Source: Bordetella parapertussis
GTDB taxonomy: Bacteria; Pseudomonadota; Gammaproteobacteria; Burkholderiales; Burkholderiaceae_A
Assembly: GCA_945862305.1 (NCBI GenBank)
Contig: CAMAXF010000003.1
Span: forward strand, 62,001 to 126,000
DNA length: 64,000 bases
Direction of reading: 5' to 3'
Shown here: positions 36,115-48,203 of the stretch, one piece after another
Layout of the letters: every line of letters begins with the position of its first letter
Numbering within the stretch: the first letter of the stretch is position 1
Notes under the pieces: generated by a model
What the model saw: the letters and a program-made list of their open reading frames with translations, nothing else
Database searches by the model: none
Told to the model about the DNA's origin: nothing
Position numbers and translations under genes: made by a program

Positions 36115-37307
36115 ATATGCTGAAGACTTGCTCGTGGCGCTGGATTGCAGTTCCCCTCTGTTTGGGCCTGGCGGCCTGCTCGAGTGGCAGCAAGCCCAAG
36201 CCCGCGAAGCTCACAGACATCTCGCCCAAGATCACCATTCAAACCGTCTGGACAGCCGATGTCGGCCGTTCCCCGCGCATCGGTGCAGGCCAGGGTGCGT
36301 TCTCGCCCGTGGTGTCCGAGGGGCTGGTGGTCTCCGCGAATCGGCAAGGGGTGGTCCACGGCATCGAGAAGGCTTCGGGCCGGGTGGTCTGGCGCACCGA
36401 CCTGAAGGGTCCGCTGGCCGCAGGCGTTGGCACGGGTGGTGGGTCGGGCGAGGGCAGCTTCGCCGTGGTGACCGTGGGTGGAGATTTGATTCTGATTGAT
36501 GCCAAAGGCGAGGTGCGCTGGCGGGTGCCCATGGGTGGGGTGGGCCTGGAAAAGCCTGTGATCTCAGGCGGTCATGTGGTGGTGCGGCTGGCCGACAACC
36601 GGGTGGCCGGATGGGACTTGGCCACTGGAAACCGGCGCTGGGTCTTGCAACGCACACTGCCCACACTGGTGCTGCACGGACAGTCCGGCCTGCGAAGCCT
36701 GCCGACCGCAGATGAGGCCTCTGCGGCTGAACTTATGGGCCCTGGGGATCTCCTCGTGGGCCTGCCTGGGGGTCGTTTGGTCTGGGCGAGCGGCACCAAT
36801 GGCGCCATTCGATGGGAGTCCCAGTTTGTGACTCCGCGCGGCAGCAATGAGGTGGAACGCATCTCCGACATTCTGGGTGCCCCCATCCTTCAGTCCGATC
36901 GCATTTGCGTGGCGGCCTATCAGACCCAGGTGGGCTGCGTCTCCGCCGAGACCGGCCGGCCGATCTGGCAGAAGCGTTTCGATGCCGCCCTGCCGGCTGC
37001 AGTGGGCTCTGGCCTTCTGATCGCGGCCGACAGCAGCGACCGCATCCAGGCCTTCGACCTCCAGTCGGGCGACCTGCTCTGGCGCCAGGAGGGCCTCTTC
37101 CTGCGTGAAGTCACCGGGCTTGCGGTCGACGCCCGAGCGGCCTGGGCCGTGGATGCCGACGGCCACCTGCATGCCATGTCGCTCACCACCGGTGAGTTCA
37201 TCGGGCGCATCCGGCTCGATGGCCCCTTGGCGGGTCCAATCCGACTCGGCAAAGAGGGTCTTCTGGTTCAAACGGCCAGTGGCCGACTCAGCTTCCTTCG
37301 CCCCTGA
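36111..37307 (+). CDS. bamB: outer-membrane protein assembly factor BamB
   Basis: A 398-aa lipoprotein (LGLAACSSG, Cys23) with an eight-bladed PQQ-type beta-propeller: repeats such as [37 protein letters not shown] and [12 protein letters not shown] recur at about 40-residue spacing. BamB is part of the BAM complex that inserts beta-barrels in the outer membrane. It overlaps yfgM, and der begins at its stop. Confidence 0.95.
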   Translation: MNMLKTCSWRWIAVPLCLGLAACSSGSKPKPAKLTDISPKITIQTVWTADVGRSPRIGAGQGAFSPVVSEGLVVSANRQGVVHGIEKASGRVVWRTDLKGPLAAGVGTGGGSGEGSFAVVTVGGDLILIDAKGEVRWRVPMGGVGLEKPVISGGHVVVRLADNRVAGWDLATGNRRWVLQRTLPTLVLHGQSGLRSLPTADEASAAELMGPGDLLVGLPGGRLVWASGTNGAIRWESQFVTPRGSNEVERISDILGAPILQSDRICVAAYQTQVGCVSAETGRPIWQKRFDAALPAAVGSGLLIAADSSDRIQAFDLQSGDLLWRQEGLFLREVTGLAVDARAAWAVDADGHLHAMSLTTGEFIGRIRLDGPLAGPIRLGKEGLLVQTASGRLSFLRP

Positions 37308-37308
37308 G

Positions 37309-38700
37309 GTGACCGCCAGCAGCCCGGTGGCCGCCAAGCCTGTGGTGGCCCTGGTGGGCCGCCCGAACGTGGGCAAGTCCACCTTGTTCAATCGCCTCAC
37401 GCGCTCTCGAGATGCGCTGGTGGCGGACATGCCGGGGCTCACCCGAGATCGTCACTATGGCGAGGGTCGACTCGGCCCGAGGCCCTACCTGGTCATTGAC
37501 ACGGGCGGCCTCGAGCCCGTGGCCAAGTCAGGCATCTACGCCCAGATGGCGCGGCAAAGTCTGCAGGCTGTGGCGGAGTCTGACGTGGTGGTCTTTATGG
37601 TCGATGGCCGGGCCGGCGTGACCCCCCAAGACCTTCAAATTGCCGAGCAGTTGCGTCGGAGCGGTCGGCCGACGGTGCTGGCTGTGAACAAGCTCGAGGG
37701 CCTTACGGGAGAGGGACGCACAGGGGAGTTCTATGAGCTGGGGCTCGGTGAGCCACTGCCGATGTCGGGCGCCCACGGCGATGGTGTTTACAGCCTCATC
37801 GAGGCCGCACTGGGTCGGCTGCCGGCGCCGGTCGAGGAGGCCGCTGGCGAATCCACCGACGATGACATCGACCCGACCCTGGGCATGCCAGCCAGTGGGC
37901 TGCGTGTGGCCATTGTGGGCCGCCCCAATGTGGGCAAGTCCACCCTGGTGAATGCCCTCCTGGGAGAGGAGCGGGTCATTGCATTTGACATGCCCGGCAC
38001 CACCCGAGATGCGATTGAGATTCCGTTTGAGCGGCAGGGTGTTCGGTATCGTCTGATCGACACCGCGGGACTACGACGCAAGGGGCGTGTCTTCGAGGCG
38101 GTGGAGAAGTTCTCTGTGATCAAGACCCTTCAGGCCATCGAGAATGCCCATGTGGCGGTCTTGCTGCTCGATGCCCAGCAGGACATTTCTGATCAGGACG
38201 CCCACATCGCCGGCTTTGTCACCGAGTCTGGCCGGGCCCTGGTGGTGGGCATCAACAAATGGGATGGTCTCGACCCCGTGGCCCGAGAGGAGGTCAAGCG
38301 GGTGGTGCAGCGCAAGCTTCCTTTTCTGTCTTGGGCCCGTTTTCATTACCTCTCAGCCCAAACGGGTCACGGCATCGATGGCCTGATGAAATCGGTGGTC
38401 TTGTCGTATCAGGCGGCCACGCGAAAGCTCTCCACCCCCAAGCTCACGCGGGCACTTCGAGAGGCGGTCGAGCGACAGCAGCCGCCACGAAAGGGGCGTG
38501 TTCGGCCCAAGCTTCGGTATGCCCACCAGGGTGGCCAAAACCCACCCATCGTCATCGTGCATGGAAATTCCCTGGACGCCGTGAGCGACGTCTATCGCCG
38601 TTATCTGGAGTCACAGTTCCGGCAGCGTTTTGACCTCGAAGGCACACCCCTTCGAATTGAATGGAAGAATTCCAAAAACCCCTACGCACCGAAGGAATGA
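37309..38700 (+). CDS. der: ribosome biogenesis GTPase Der (EngA)
   Basis: A GTPase with two tandem G domains, each with GRPNVGKST (about residues 17 and 205), NKLEG and NKWDG, and a C-terminal KH-like domain. It is needed for 50S subunit assembly. The true start is unsettled: GTG at 37309 (463 aa) is used here, but GTG at 37327 or 37342 would match the usual KPVVALVG opening more closely; none has a strong ribosome site, so coupling to bamB is likely. Confidence 0.95.
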   Translation: MTASSPVAAKPVVALVGRPNVGKSTLFNRLTRSRDALVADMPGLTRDRHYGEGRLGPRPYLVIDTGGLEPVAKSGIYAQMARQSLQAVAESDVVVFMVDGRAGVTPQDLQIAEQLRRSGRPTVLAVNKLEGLTGEGRTGEFYELGLGEPLPMSGAHGDGVYSLIEAALGRLPAPVEEAAGESTDDDIDPTLGMPASGLRVAIVGRPNVGKSTLVNALLGEERVIAFDMPGTTRDAIEIPFERQGVRYRLIDTAGLRRKGRVFEAVEKFSVIKTLQAIENAHVAVLLLDAQQDISDQDAHIAGFVTESGRALVVGINKWDGLDPVAREEVKRVVQRKLPFLSWARFHYLSAQTGHGIDGLMKSVVLSYQAATRKLSTPKLTRALREAVERQQPPRKGRVRPKLRYAHQGGQNPPIVIVHGNSLDAVSDVYRRYLESQFRQRFDLEGTPLRIEWKNSKNPYAPKE

Positions 38701-38719
38701 ACCAAGGGAATCAAAGCGC

Positions 38720-38725
38720 TATAGT
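38720..38725 (+). promoter_or_regulatory. possible hfq -10 box
   Basis: TATAGT at 38720-38725, 35 bases before the hfq ATG, in the short der-hfq gap. No good -35 is seen, so it is only a candidate; the gap also has a GGAG ribosome site at the right distance. Confidence 0.35.
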
Positions 38726-38759
38726 GAAGTCATAACTAAAACACCCCTGGAGTCTGTTC

Positions 38760-38996
38760 ATGACCAAGAATGTAGGACAAGCCCTGCAAGATCCCTTTCT
38801 CAATACCCTGCGCAAAGAGCACGTCTCGGTGTCGGTCTATTTGGTGAATGGCATCAAGCTGCAGGGGCACATCGAGTCCTTCGATCAGTACGTGGTGTTG
38901 CTCAAGAACACCGTGACCCAAATGGTCTACAAGCACGCCATCTCCACGATCGTGCCCTCGCGCGCGGTCAACTTCACTGCTGAGCCCGACGCCTGA
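38760..38996 (+). CDS. hfq: RNA chaperone Hfq
   Basis: A 78-aa Sm-like protein starting [20 protein letters not shown], with Sm1 ([20 protein letters not shown]) and the Sm2 [12 protein letters not shown] box. It forms a hexamer that pairs small RNAs with mRNAs. The C-terminal tail after Sm2 is short. It is followed by hflX, the common hfq-hflX order. Confidence 0.98.
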   Translation: MTKNVGQALQDPFLNTLRKEHVSVSVYLVNGIKLQGHIESFDQYVVLLKNTVTQMVYKHAISTIVPSRAVNFTAEPDA

Positions 38997-39055
38997 GCGA
39001 CCTCTCCAACCTGGCCGTCTCGCCAGAGGCGGCGGTCTCCAAGCACCCCAAGACG

Positions 39056-40159
39056 GTGGTGGTGGCCCTGCAGATCGGCCGGGATGAACCGCCAGACCTT
39101 GGTGAGATCCAGGCCTTGGCCGAATCCGCCGGTGCCAAGGTGGTGCAGGTCGTCATGGGCCGGCGAGACCGCCCCGACCCCGCCTTTTTTGCCGGCGGCG
39201 GAAAGGTGGAAGAAATTGCCGCTGCATGCCTGGCTCACCAGGCCGAACTGGTCATCTTCGACCACGAGTTGAGTGCCGCCCAGCAGCGCAACCTCTCACG
39301 GGCCATCGGTCGGCGGGTGATCGATCGGGTGGCGCTCATTCTCGACATCTTCGCCCTGCGGGCCCGCAGCCATGAGGGAAAGCTGCAGGTGGAATTGGCC
39401 CAGCTCGACTACCTTTCGGCCCGTCTCGTACGGGGTTGGACACACCTCGAACGCCAGCGTGGTGGCATCGGCATGCGCGGGCCGGGTGAGACCCAGCTCG
39501 AGACCGACCGGCGGCTCATCGGCAACCGGGTTCGGCAGCTCAAGGCACGGCTGGCCGTTCTTGCCAAGCAGCGCTCCAACCGCAGGCGTGCGAGGGCCCG
39601 GGCGGGAACGTTGAACGTGTCTCTGGTGGGCTACACGAACGCCGGGAAATCCACCCTCTTCAATGCCCTGACCCATGCTGGCGTGCTGGCCGTTGATCAA
39701 TTGTTTGCCACCTTGGACACCACCAGCCGTCGCGTCTTTCTGGCGCCAGAACAGTTCATGGTGTTGTCCGACACCGTGGGCTTCATTCGGCAGCTTCCGC
39801 ACACCCTGATCGAGGCCTTCCAGTCCACACTCCAGGAGGCGGCCGACGCCGACCTGCTCATTCACGTGATGGATGCTTCAGACCCCGAACGGTTCTCCCA
39901 GCAAGACGCCGTGGAGCAGGTGCTCCGGGAGGTCGGTGCCGCAGATGTCCCTCGCGTAGAGGTCTTCAACAAGATCGATCTAGCGGGATTAACCCCACGG
40001 GTGGAGCGAGACCCCCATGGTAGGATCTCCCGGGTCTGGCTGAGCGCTGCAACCGGCGAGGGCCTTGGTGGCCTGCGGTCTGCGGTGGCCTCTCACGGAT
40101 GGCCAGCGTTTCCAGCAGAGGAGTCCAGCGCCGCAGTTGCGGAACGGGCATTTATATGA
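39056..40159 (+). CDS. hflX: ribosome-associated GTPase HflX
   Basis: A GTPase of the Obg-HflX family that splits stalled or heat-damaged ribosomes. It has an N-terminal nucleotide-binding domain (GGGKVEEIAAAC, VELAQLDYLSARL), the GMRGPGETQLE linker, G1 GYTNAGKSTLFN and G3 DTVGFIR. The start is uncertain: GTG codons at 39056, 39059 and 39062 open the conserved region, giving ~367 aa, while an upstream CTG overlapping the hfq stop would be longer. The stop overlaps the hflK ATG. Confidence 0.93.
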   Translation: MVVALQIGRDEPPDLGEIQALAESAGAKVVQVVMGRRDRPDPAFFAGGGKVEEIAAACLAHQAELVIFDHELSAAQQRNLSRAIGRRVIDRVALILDIFALRARSHEGKLQVELAQLDYLSARLVRGWTHLERQRGGIGMRGPGETQLETDRRLIGNRVRQLKARLAVLAKQRSNRRRARARAGTLNVSLVGYTNAGKSTLFNALTHAGVLAVDQLFATLDTTSRRVFLAPEQFMVLSDTVGFIRQLPHTLIEAFQSTLQEAADADLLIHVMDASDPERFSQQDAVEQVLREVGAADVPRVEVFNKIDLAGLTPRVERDPHGRISRVWLSAATGEGLGGLRSAVASHGWPAFPAEESSAAVAERAFI

Positions 40160-41511
40160 CGACAAGAACACTTCAAATGATCAGAGGCTTTTCCCAGTTG
40201 ATGTCGCTTGGTGATCCCCGTTGGGGGAAAGACCCGGGCCCAGGTGAGTCTGGCGCAGACGGCCAGAACGATGGGGCGGGCCAGCAGCGTCCATCTGAAC
40301 CGCGTCGGCCGAGCAACGGCGGCGGGCAGCCGCCCGACCTCGACGAGGTCTGGCGCGACTTCAACCGCCGGCTCAGCGGGCTCTTCGGTGGGAACAAGGG
40401 GGGCGGTGGCCCCAAGTCGCCTTGGGGCGGTGGCAATCGAGGCGGTGGCGGTGGCGGTGGCCTTCCATCCTTCCAGTTCAGCGCAGGCGTTCTGGGCGCG
40501 GGCTTTGGTGTGCTCATCCTCCTGTGGCTGGCCAGTGGCTTCTACATTGTTCAAGAGGGCCAGAGCAGCCTGGTCCTGCGGTTTGGAAAATATGAATACA
40601 GCACGGGTGCCGGCTTCAAGTGGCGTTTCCCGTCGCCCATCGAGAGCCATGAGCTTGTGAACATTGCCCAATTGAGGCAGACCACGGTGGGGTTCCGAGG
40701 CGAGCGTGCAGGCCAGAGCAGAGATTCGCTCATGCTCACCAAAGACGAGAACATGATCGACATGCAGTTTGCGGTGCAGTACCGGGTGGGCCAGCCCGAG
40801 GCTTACTTGTTCAACAACGTGCGCCCGGATGACATCGTGCTGCAGGCCGCCGAGACCGCTATGCGCGAGGTGGTCGGCCGCAGTCTGAGCGACTCCGTTC
40901 TCTATGAGAACAAAGAGGCCATCGGCCGTGAGGCCCTCACCATCACGCAGCGCATTGCCGATCGTTATCAGTCCGGCATCACCATCGTGAACATCACCAT
41001 TCAGAACGTGCAGCCGCCTGAAGAAGTGCAGGCCGCCTTTAGTGACGCGATCAAGGCGGCCCAGGATGCTGAGCGGGTGAAGAATGAAGGCCAGGCCTAT
41101 GCGAACGATGTGATCCCAAGGGCACGTGGTGCGGCAGACCGATTGGCCGAAGAGGCCGAGGGCTACCGAGAGCGCGTGGTGGCTCAGGCACAGGGTGACT
41201 CCGAGCGCTTCCGTCGAATCGTGGCGGAGTACACCAAGGCCCCTGCCGTGACCCGGGAGCGGATGTACCTCGAGACCATGCAGGAAGTCTTCTCGAATGT
41301 GAGCAAGGTCATGGTGGAGTCCCGTTCCAATAGCAATCTGCTCTACCTGCCGCTCGACAAGATCCTGCAGCAGACCTCGCAGGCGTCTCAGGCCGCGGCA
41401 ACTGGCGGTGATGCCCCCGCAGCGCCAGCCACGGCTCCGGCGCCTGCGCCAGAGCCTCCTCGCACGGCCGCACCCCCGAGCCTGCGTGACCGTCTTCGGG
41501 AGGCCCGTTAA
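40156..41511 (+). CDS. hflK: FtsH protease modulator HflK
   Basis: A 451-aa SPFH/band-7 membrane protein. The N-terminal ~110 residues are cytoplasmic and Gly/Pro-rich (SLGDPRWGKDPGPGE). One membrane helix follows, then the band-7 domain (FYIVQEGQSSLVLRFGKYE) and an Ala/Pro-rich tail. It forms a cage around FtsH with HflC and limits proteolysis. The ATG at 40156 overlaps the hflX stop (ATGA). Confidence 0.95.
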   Translation: MTTRTLQMIRGFSQLMSLGDPRWGKDPGPGESGADGQNDGAGQQRPSEPRRPSNGGGQPPDLDEVWRDFNRRLSGLFGGNKGGGGPKSPWGGGNRGGGGGGGLPSFQFSAGVLGAGFGVLILLWLASGFYIVQEGQSSLVLRFGKYEYSTGAGFKWRFPSPIESHELVNIAQLRQTTVGFRGERAGQSRDSLMLTKDENMIDMQFAVQYRVGQPEAYLFNNVRPDDIVLQAAETAMREVVGRSLSDSVLYENKEAIGREALTITQRIADRYQSGITIVNITIQNVQPPEEVQAAFSDAIKAAQDAERVKNEGQAYANDVIPRARGAADRLAEEAEGYRERVVAQAQGDSERFRRIVAEYTKAPAVTRERMYLETMQEVFSNVSKVMVESRSNSNLLYLPLDKILQQTSQASQAAATGGDAPAAPATAPAPAPEPPRTAAPPSLRDRLREAR

Positions 41512-42387
41512 ATGAATAAGATCTTTGCGGCGGTATCCGCCCTGGTGGCCCTCGGCCTCGTTTTCTTGTCCTGTGTCTTTGTGGTGGATCAGCGGCAGTT
41601 CGCGCTGGTCTTTGCCTTGGGTGAAATCCGCTCGGTCATCAGCGAGCCGGGCCTCCACTTCAAGCTGCCTCCCCCCTTCCAAAATGTCGTCTTCGTGGAG
41701 AAGCGCATCCTCACCATCGACAACACCGATGCGGATCGCTTCATCACCAGCGAGAAGAAGAACGTGGTGGTCGACACCTATGTGAAGTGGCGTGTTGAGG
41801 ATCCGAAGGTCTTCTACACCAGCGTGGCTGGACGGGTGTCCAGTGCCGAGGACCGCATCTCCAGAGCCTTGCGGGATGGCCTGAACAATGAGATTGCAAC
41901 CCGGACTGTCAACGAGGTCGTCTCCGGAGCTCGTGAGAAGGTCATGGAAGGCATCCTTACTCGCGTCTCTGAGGACGCCAAGCAGATCGGTGTGCAGATT
42001 GTGGATGTTCGGCTGCGCCGCGTCGACTTCGCGGAGGAGATTCGTGATTCGGTCTTCCGCCGGATGGAGTCCGAGCGCAAGGCCATTGCGAGCGAGCGGC
42101 GTTCTGAGGGTTTTGCAGAGGCCGAGAAAATTCGGGCCAATGCAGACCGGCAGCGCGAGGGCATCCTGGCCCAGGCCTACCGCAAGGCGCAGACCATCAA
42201 GGGTGATGGCGATGCCCGAGCGGCTGCAGCCTATGCAGCTTCATTCGGGCAGAACCCCGAGTTTGCAGCCTTCTATCGCAGCCTGCAGGCCTACCGTGAG
42301 AGTTTCAACAAGCGCTCCGATGTCATCGTGGCGGATCCGCAGTCGGAGTTCTTCCGCTACTTCCGCGCCCCGAACGCGAAGCGCTAG
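41512..42387 (+). CDS. hflC: FtsH protease modulator HflC
   Basis: A 291-aa SPFH protein starting MNKIFAAVSALVALGLVFLS (membrane helix), with the band-7 core (VVDQRQFALVFALGEIRSVI) and long helices (ERKAIASERRSEGFAEAEKI). The partner of HflK, beginning at the base after its stop. Only 66 bases separate it from hisZ; the small DUF2065 gene that often sits here is missing. Confidence 0.96.
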   Translation: MNKIFAAVSALVALGLVFLSCVFVVDQRQFALVFALGEIRSVISEPGLHFKLPPPFQNVVFVEKRILTIDNTDADRFITSEKKNVVVDTYVKWRVEDPKVFYTSVAGRVSSAEDRISRALRDGLNNEIATRTVNEVVSGAREKVMEGILTRVSEDAKQIGVQIVDVRLRRVDFAEEIRDSVFRRMESERKAIASERRSEGFAEAEKIRANADRQREGILAQAYRKAQTIKGDGDARAAAAYAASFGQNPEFAAFYRSLQAYRESFNKRSDVIVADPQSEFFRYFRAPNAKR

Positions 42388-42453
42388 CGCACCCCGCCGC
42401 AGCCCTGACCGCCGCCCCGATGCCTGGGCGGCGCTGTCGGGGATAATGCCGTC

Positions 42454-44981
<2,528 letters not shown>

Positions 44982-44992
44982 GGGTGCGAGAA

Positions 44993-45079
44993 TGGTGCCC
45001 AGAAGAGGACTCGAACCTCCACAGTGTTGCCACCGCTAGGACCTGAACCTAGTGCGTCTACCAATTCCGCCATCTGGGC
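44993..45079 (-). tRNA. tRNA-Leu(CAG)
   Basis: An 87-base tRNA on the minus strand: acceptor GCCCAGA/TCTGGGC, anticodon stem CTAGG/CCTAG with loop TTCAGGT (anticodon CAG), a long variable arm (GCGGTGGCAACACTGT) typical of Leu, T-loop TTCGAGT and an encoded CCA. Confidence 0.96.
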
Positions 45080-45119
45080 ATTGAACTTCAGGCCGCCCAC
45101 TTTAACGGGAAAGTCTAAT

Positions 45120-47402
45120 TTGTCAAAACCTCGCAGCGGTCGTCCAGGACGGCCAGATGCAACCCCCTCGACCGAGGGCGGTGATAACACCGAGCCGAGT
45201 TTCACAGGACGGCTGATCGGCCACCGAGATGGTTTTGGGTTTGTTCGCCCTGACACCGGGGCCGATGATGTCTTCGTCTCGCCGAGAGAGATGCTCAAGG
45301 CGATGCACGGCGATCGCGTGCAGGCGCGTGTGCAGACGACCGACCGGCGTGGCCGGCCAGAGGCTGTCATTCTGGAGGTGCTGGAGCATGCGACACGCCA
45401 ACTCGTGGGCCGACTGGTCCATGAGCGGGGCATCATTCTGGTGGCCCCGGAAGACCAACGCATCAAGCACGACGTCCTCATTGGTCCATCCGATGTCGGT
45501 GGTGCAGAGCCTGGCCAGGTGGTGATGGTGGAGATCGTCGACCCGCCCACGCGCTACACGCCTCCAGTGGGTCGCGTGGTGGAGGTGCTGGGCTCGGTGG
45601 ACGATCCGGGCATGGAAGTTGAAATCGCTGTGCGCAAGTTCGATGTCCCCCACCGCTTCTCCGAGGCCGCCGAGCGCCTCGCCGAGAAACTCCCAGAGAA
45701 GGTCCGAACGGCAGACCTCAAGGGCCGTGTCGACCTGCGCGACGTCGAAATGATGACCATCGACGGAGAGGACGCGCGCGACTTCGACGATGCGGTCTAT
45801 GCCGAGCCCTTGGGTCGTCGTGGCTGGCGCCTGCTCGTGGCCATCGCCGATGTCAGCCACTATGTTCAGCCAGGTGATGCCCTCGATCGCGATGCCTTTG
45901 AGCGGGCCACATCGGTCTACTTCCCGCGTCGGGTGCTCCCGATGCTGCCCGAGAAATTGTCCAATGGACTCTGCTCCCTCAATCCGCAGGTGGAGCGGCT
46001 GGCCTTGGTCTGCGACATGGTGGTCTCGCCCGATGGCCTGGTGAAGGCCTACCAGTTCTATGAGGCGGTCATCCTCTCATCGGCCCGCCTGACCTATGAC
46101 CAGGCCTGGGCGGCCTTGGCCGACCCCGAGGGTGCAGAGGCGCGCGTGCTGGGCCCTCGGCATGGGGTGTTGATGCACCTTCATGCAGTCTTCCAGGCCT
46201 TGGTCTCGCAGCGGGAGGCCAGGGGTGCGATCGAACTCGAGACGGTGGAAACCGTCATGAAGACGGATGCCCAGGGTCGCATCGCCAATATTCTTCCGCG
46301 ACTTCGCAATGACGCCCACCGGCTCATTGAGGAGTGCATGCTTGCAGCCAACACCAGCGCGGCAGACCTTCTCATTCGTCACAAGGCGCTGGGCCTGTTC
46401 CGCGTGCATGAGGGCCCGACACCCGAGCGCCTCAAGGCCTTGCGCGAGTTCTTGAAGGTGCAGGGCCTTCGGCTCGGCGGTGGAGAGGACCCGCAGCCCG
46501 CCGATTATGCAAGGCTCTCCCGAGAGATTCGCCAGCGCCCCGATGCACGACTGCTTCAAACGTTGTTGCTGCGATCGATGCAGCAGGCCATCTACAGCCC
46601 GGACAATGCGGGCCACTTCGGGCTGGCCTATCCTGCCTACACCCACTTCACCTCGCCCATTCGGCGATACCCAGACCTGCTTGTTCACCGTGTGATCAAG
46701 TCTGTGCTGACGGGAAAGCCTTATCAGCCCAAGTACGGTGAGGGGGCCGCCCGCGCGACCGACCAGGAACTCATCGACCGCTGGCGCACGATTGGCGATC
46801 ATTGCTCGGTCTGTGAACGACGGGCGGATGAAGCCTCACGCGATGTAGAGGCCTGGCTCAAGTGCCAGTTCATGAAGGACCGGGTGGGCGAGCAGTTGCC
46901 CGGCACGGTCACTGGTGTGGCGCCATTTGGCCTCTTCGTCACGCTGGACAGTCTCTATGTGGAAGGCCTGATCCATGTCTCCGAACTCGGGGGCGAGTAC
47001 TTCCAACATAACGAAGTCATTCACGAACTGCGTGGTGAGCGCACCGGGCGGCGCTTCCGTCTCTACGACCCACTGGTCGTGCAGATCTCTCGGGTCGATC
47101 TCGACGCCCGACGCATCGAGTTTCGTCTGGTGCCCTCGATGGTGCGTGCGGTCAAGCGCAGCAAGCTGGTCTCGGATGAAGACCTCTCCAATGAAGCCTT
47201 GCTGGGTGACGAGGCCACGGATGCCCTGGGCCTGGCCGAGGCCCGCCCGTCCCCACGGAGCAAGTCAGCCCGAGGTGCCAAGGGCGGCAAGGGTGTGCGG
47301 GCAGCCGCCACTGCCTTGAAGTCCAAGCCAACGCAGGCCAAGGCGGCCCATCCCAAGGCTGCAAAGGCGGGCAAACGCTCGGGTCGAAAGCGCCGAGGTT
47401 GA
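45120..47402 (+). CDS. rnr: ribonuclease R lacking the N-terminal winged-helix domain
   Basis: A 760-aa 3'-5' exoribonuclease that degrades structured RNA. After only ~30 basic residues it enters the cold-shock domain (FTGRLIGHRDGFGFVRPD); the RNB catalytic centre (DGEDARDFDDAVY) and the S1 domain (GTVTGVAPFGLFVTLDS) follow, with a Lys/Arg/Ala-rich tail. The winged-helix domain that normally starts RNase R is missing. The frame is open further upstream, but it runs through antisense tRNA-Leu sequence; TTG at 45120 (LSKPRSG) is the likely start, with GGGAAAG upstream. Confidence 0.94.
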   Translation: MSKPRSGRPGRPDATPSTEGGDNTEPSFTGRLIGHRDGFGFVRPDTGADDVFVSPREMLKAMHGDRVQARVQTTDRRGRPEAVILEVLEHATRQLVGRLVHERGIILVAPEDQRIKHDVLIGPSDVGGAEPGQVVMVEIVDPPTRYTPPVGRVVEVLGSVDDPGMEVEIAVRKFDVPHRFSEAAERLAEKLPEKVRTADLKGRVDLRDVEMMTIDGEDARDFDDAVYAEPLGRRGWRLLVAIADVSHYVQPGDALDRDAFERATSVYFPRRVLPMLPEKLSNGLCSLNPQVERLALVCDMVVSPDGLVKAYQFYEAVILSSARLTYDQAWAALADPEGAEARVLGPRHGVLMHLHAVFQALVSQREARGAIELETVETVMKTDAQGRIANILPRLRNDAHRLIEECMLAANTSAADLLIRHKALGLFRVHEGPTPERLKALREFLKVQGLRLGGGEDPQPADYARLSREIRQRPDARLLQTLLLRSMQQAIYSPDNAGHFGLAYPAYTHFTSPIRRYPDLLVHRVIKSVLTGKPYQPKYGEGAARATDQELIDRWRTIGDHCSVCERRADEASRDVEAWLKCQFMKDRVGEQLPGTVTGVAPFGLFVTLDSLYVEGLIHVSELGGEYFQHNEVIHELRGERTGRRFRLYDPLVVQISRVDLDARRIEFRLVPSMVRAVKRSKLVSDEDLSNEALLGDEATDALGLAEARPSPRSKSARGAKGGKGVRAAATALKSKPTQAKAAHPKAAKAGKRSGRKRRG

Positions 47403-47405
47403 TCC

Positions 47406-48203
47406 ATGGCCGACACGGAAGAGGCCGTTGCCCTATTGGGCTTTCATGCCGTGCGGGCTCGGCTGCGGGCTGCACCGCAGACGATTGATCGAATCCTCGT
47501 GGATGCCCAACGCCGGGATGGCCGGCTCAAGGCGCTCCTCGAGGAGGCCAGACTGGTGAACTGTCGGGTTACACCCGTGGAGGTGTCTGCCTTGGATGAA
47601 TGGGCCAAGGGTGAGCGCCATCAGGGCGTGTTGGCCCTGGCCCAGGCGCGCAAGGCCCCAGATGATCTCAAGGGCTTGCTCCAGCAGCTTCGTGCGCAGC
47701 CCGCGACAGCGCAAATGATTGTTGCCTTGGATGGCGTGACCGATCCCCACAACCTGGGTGCCATTCTGCGCACGGCAGATGCTGCGGGTGTTCTGGCGGT
47801 GATCTCACCCAAGGACCATGGCGCGCCGCTCAATGAGGTTGCCGTTCGGGTGTCCGCGGGTGGCTCTGATCGTGTGCCCTACCTGCGTGTGCCCAACCTC
47901 GCACGTGCGCTCGAGACCCTCCAGGAGGAGGGGTTTCAGGTGCTGGGGCTCGACTCTGATGTGGGCGCATCTCTCTACGACGTCGACCTCCGTGGTCCGA
48001 TCGCATTCGTGCTCGGCGCAGAGGGGTCGGGCCTGCGCCGTCTCACCCGTGAGGGCTGTGATGCCTTGTTGAGTGTGCCGATGGTGGGGTCTGTGGAGAG
48101 TTTGAATGTCTCGGTCGCCGCGGGCGTTGTCTTCTTCGAGGCCCTGCGCCAGCGGCGGCTTGCTCCGCGTTCGTCATCGGATGGGCCTGCAGTCGTCCGC
48201 TGA
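47406..48203 (+). CDS. rlmB: 23S rRNA Gm2251 2'-O-methyltransferase
   Basis: A 265-aa SPOUT methyltransferase. It has an N-terminal RNA-binding domain (LLGFHAVRARLR) and a knotted C-terminal domain with DGVTDPHNLGAILRTADAA, FVLGAEGSGLRRLTRE and SVESLNVSVAAGV. It methylates G2251 in the peptidyl-transferase P-loop. It is downstream of rnr, the common rnr-rlmB operon, and overlaps the next gene by 23 bases. Confidence 0.97.
   Translation: MADTEEAVALLGFHAVRARLRAAPQTIDRILVDAQRRDGRLKALLEEARLVNCRVTPVEVSALDEWAKGERHQGVLALAQARKAPDDLKGLLQQLRAQPATAQMIVALDGVTDPHNLGAILRTADAAGVLAVISPKDHGAPLNEVAVRVSAGGSDRVPYLRVPNLARALETLQEEGFQVLGLDSDVGASLYDVDLRGPIAFVLGAEGSGLRRLTREGCDALLSVPMVGSVESLNVSVAAGVVFFEALRQRRLAPRSSSDGPAVVR

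Noticed and set aside
40093..41682. A 529-codon open frame on the minus strand across hflK and hflC
   Set aside because: hflK and hflC are unmistakable on the plus strand; the antisense frame has low-complexity content and no domain, as expected from high-GC codon bias.
45024..45119. Upstream extension of the rnr frame
   Set aside because: It would read through the antisense of tRNA-Leu and adds no winged-helix domain; TTG at 45120 is a better start.
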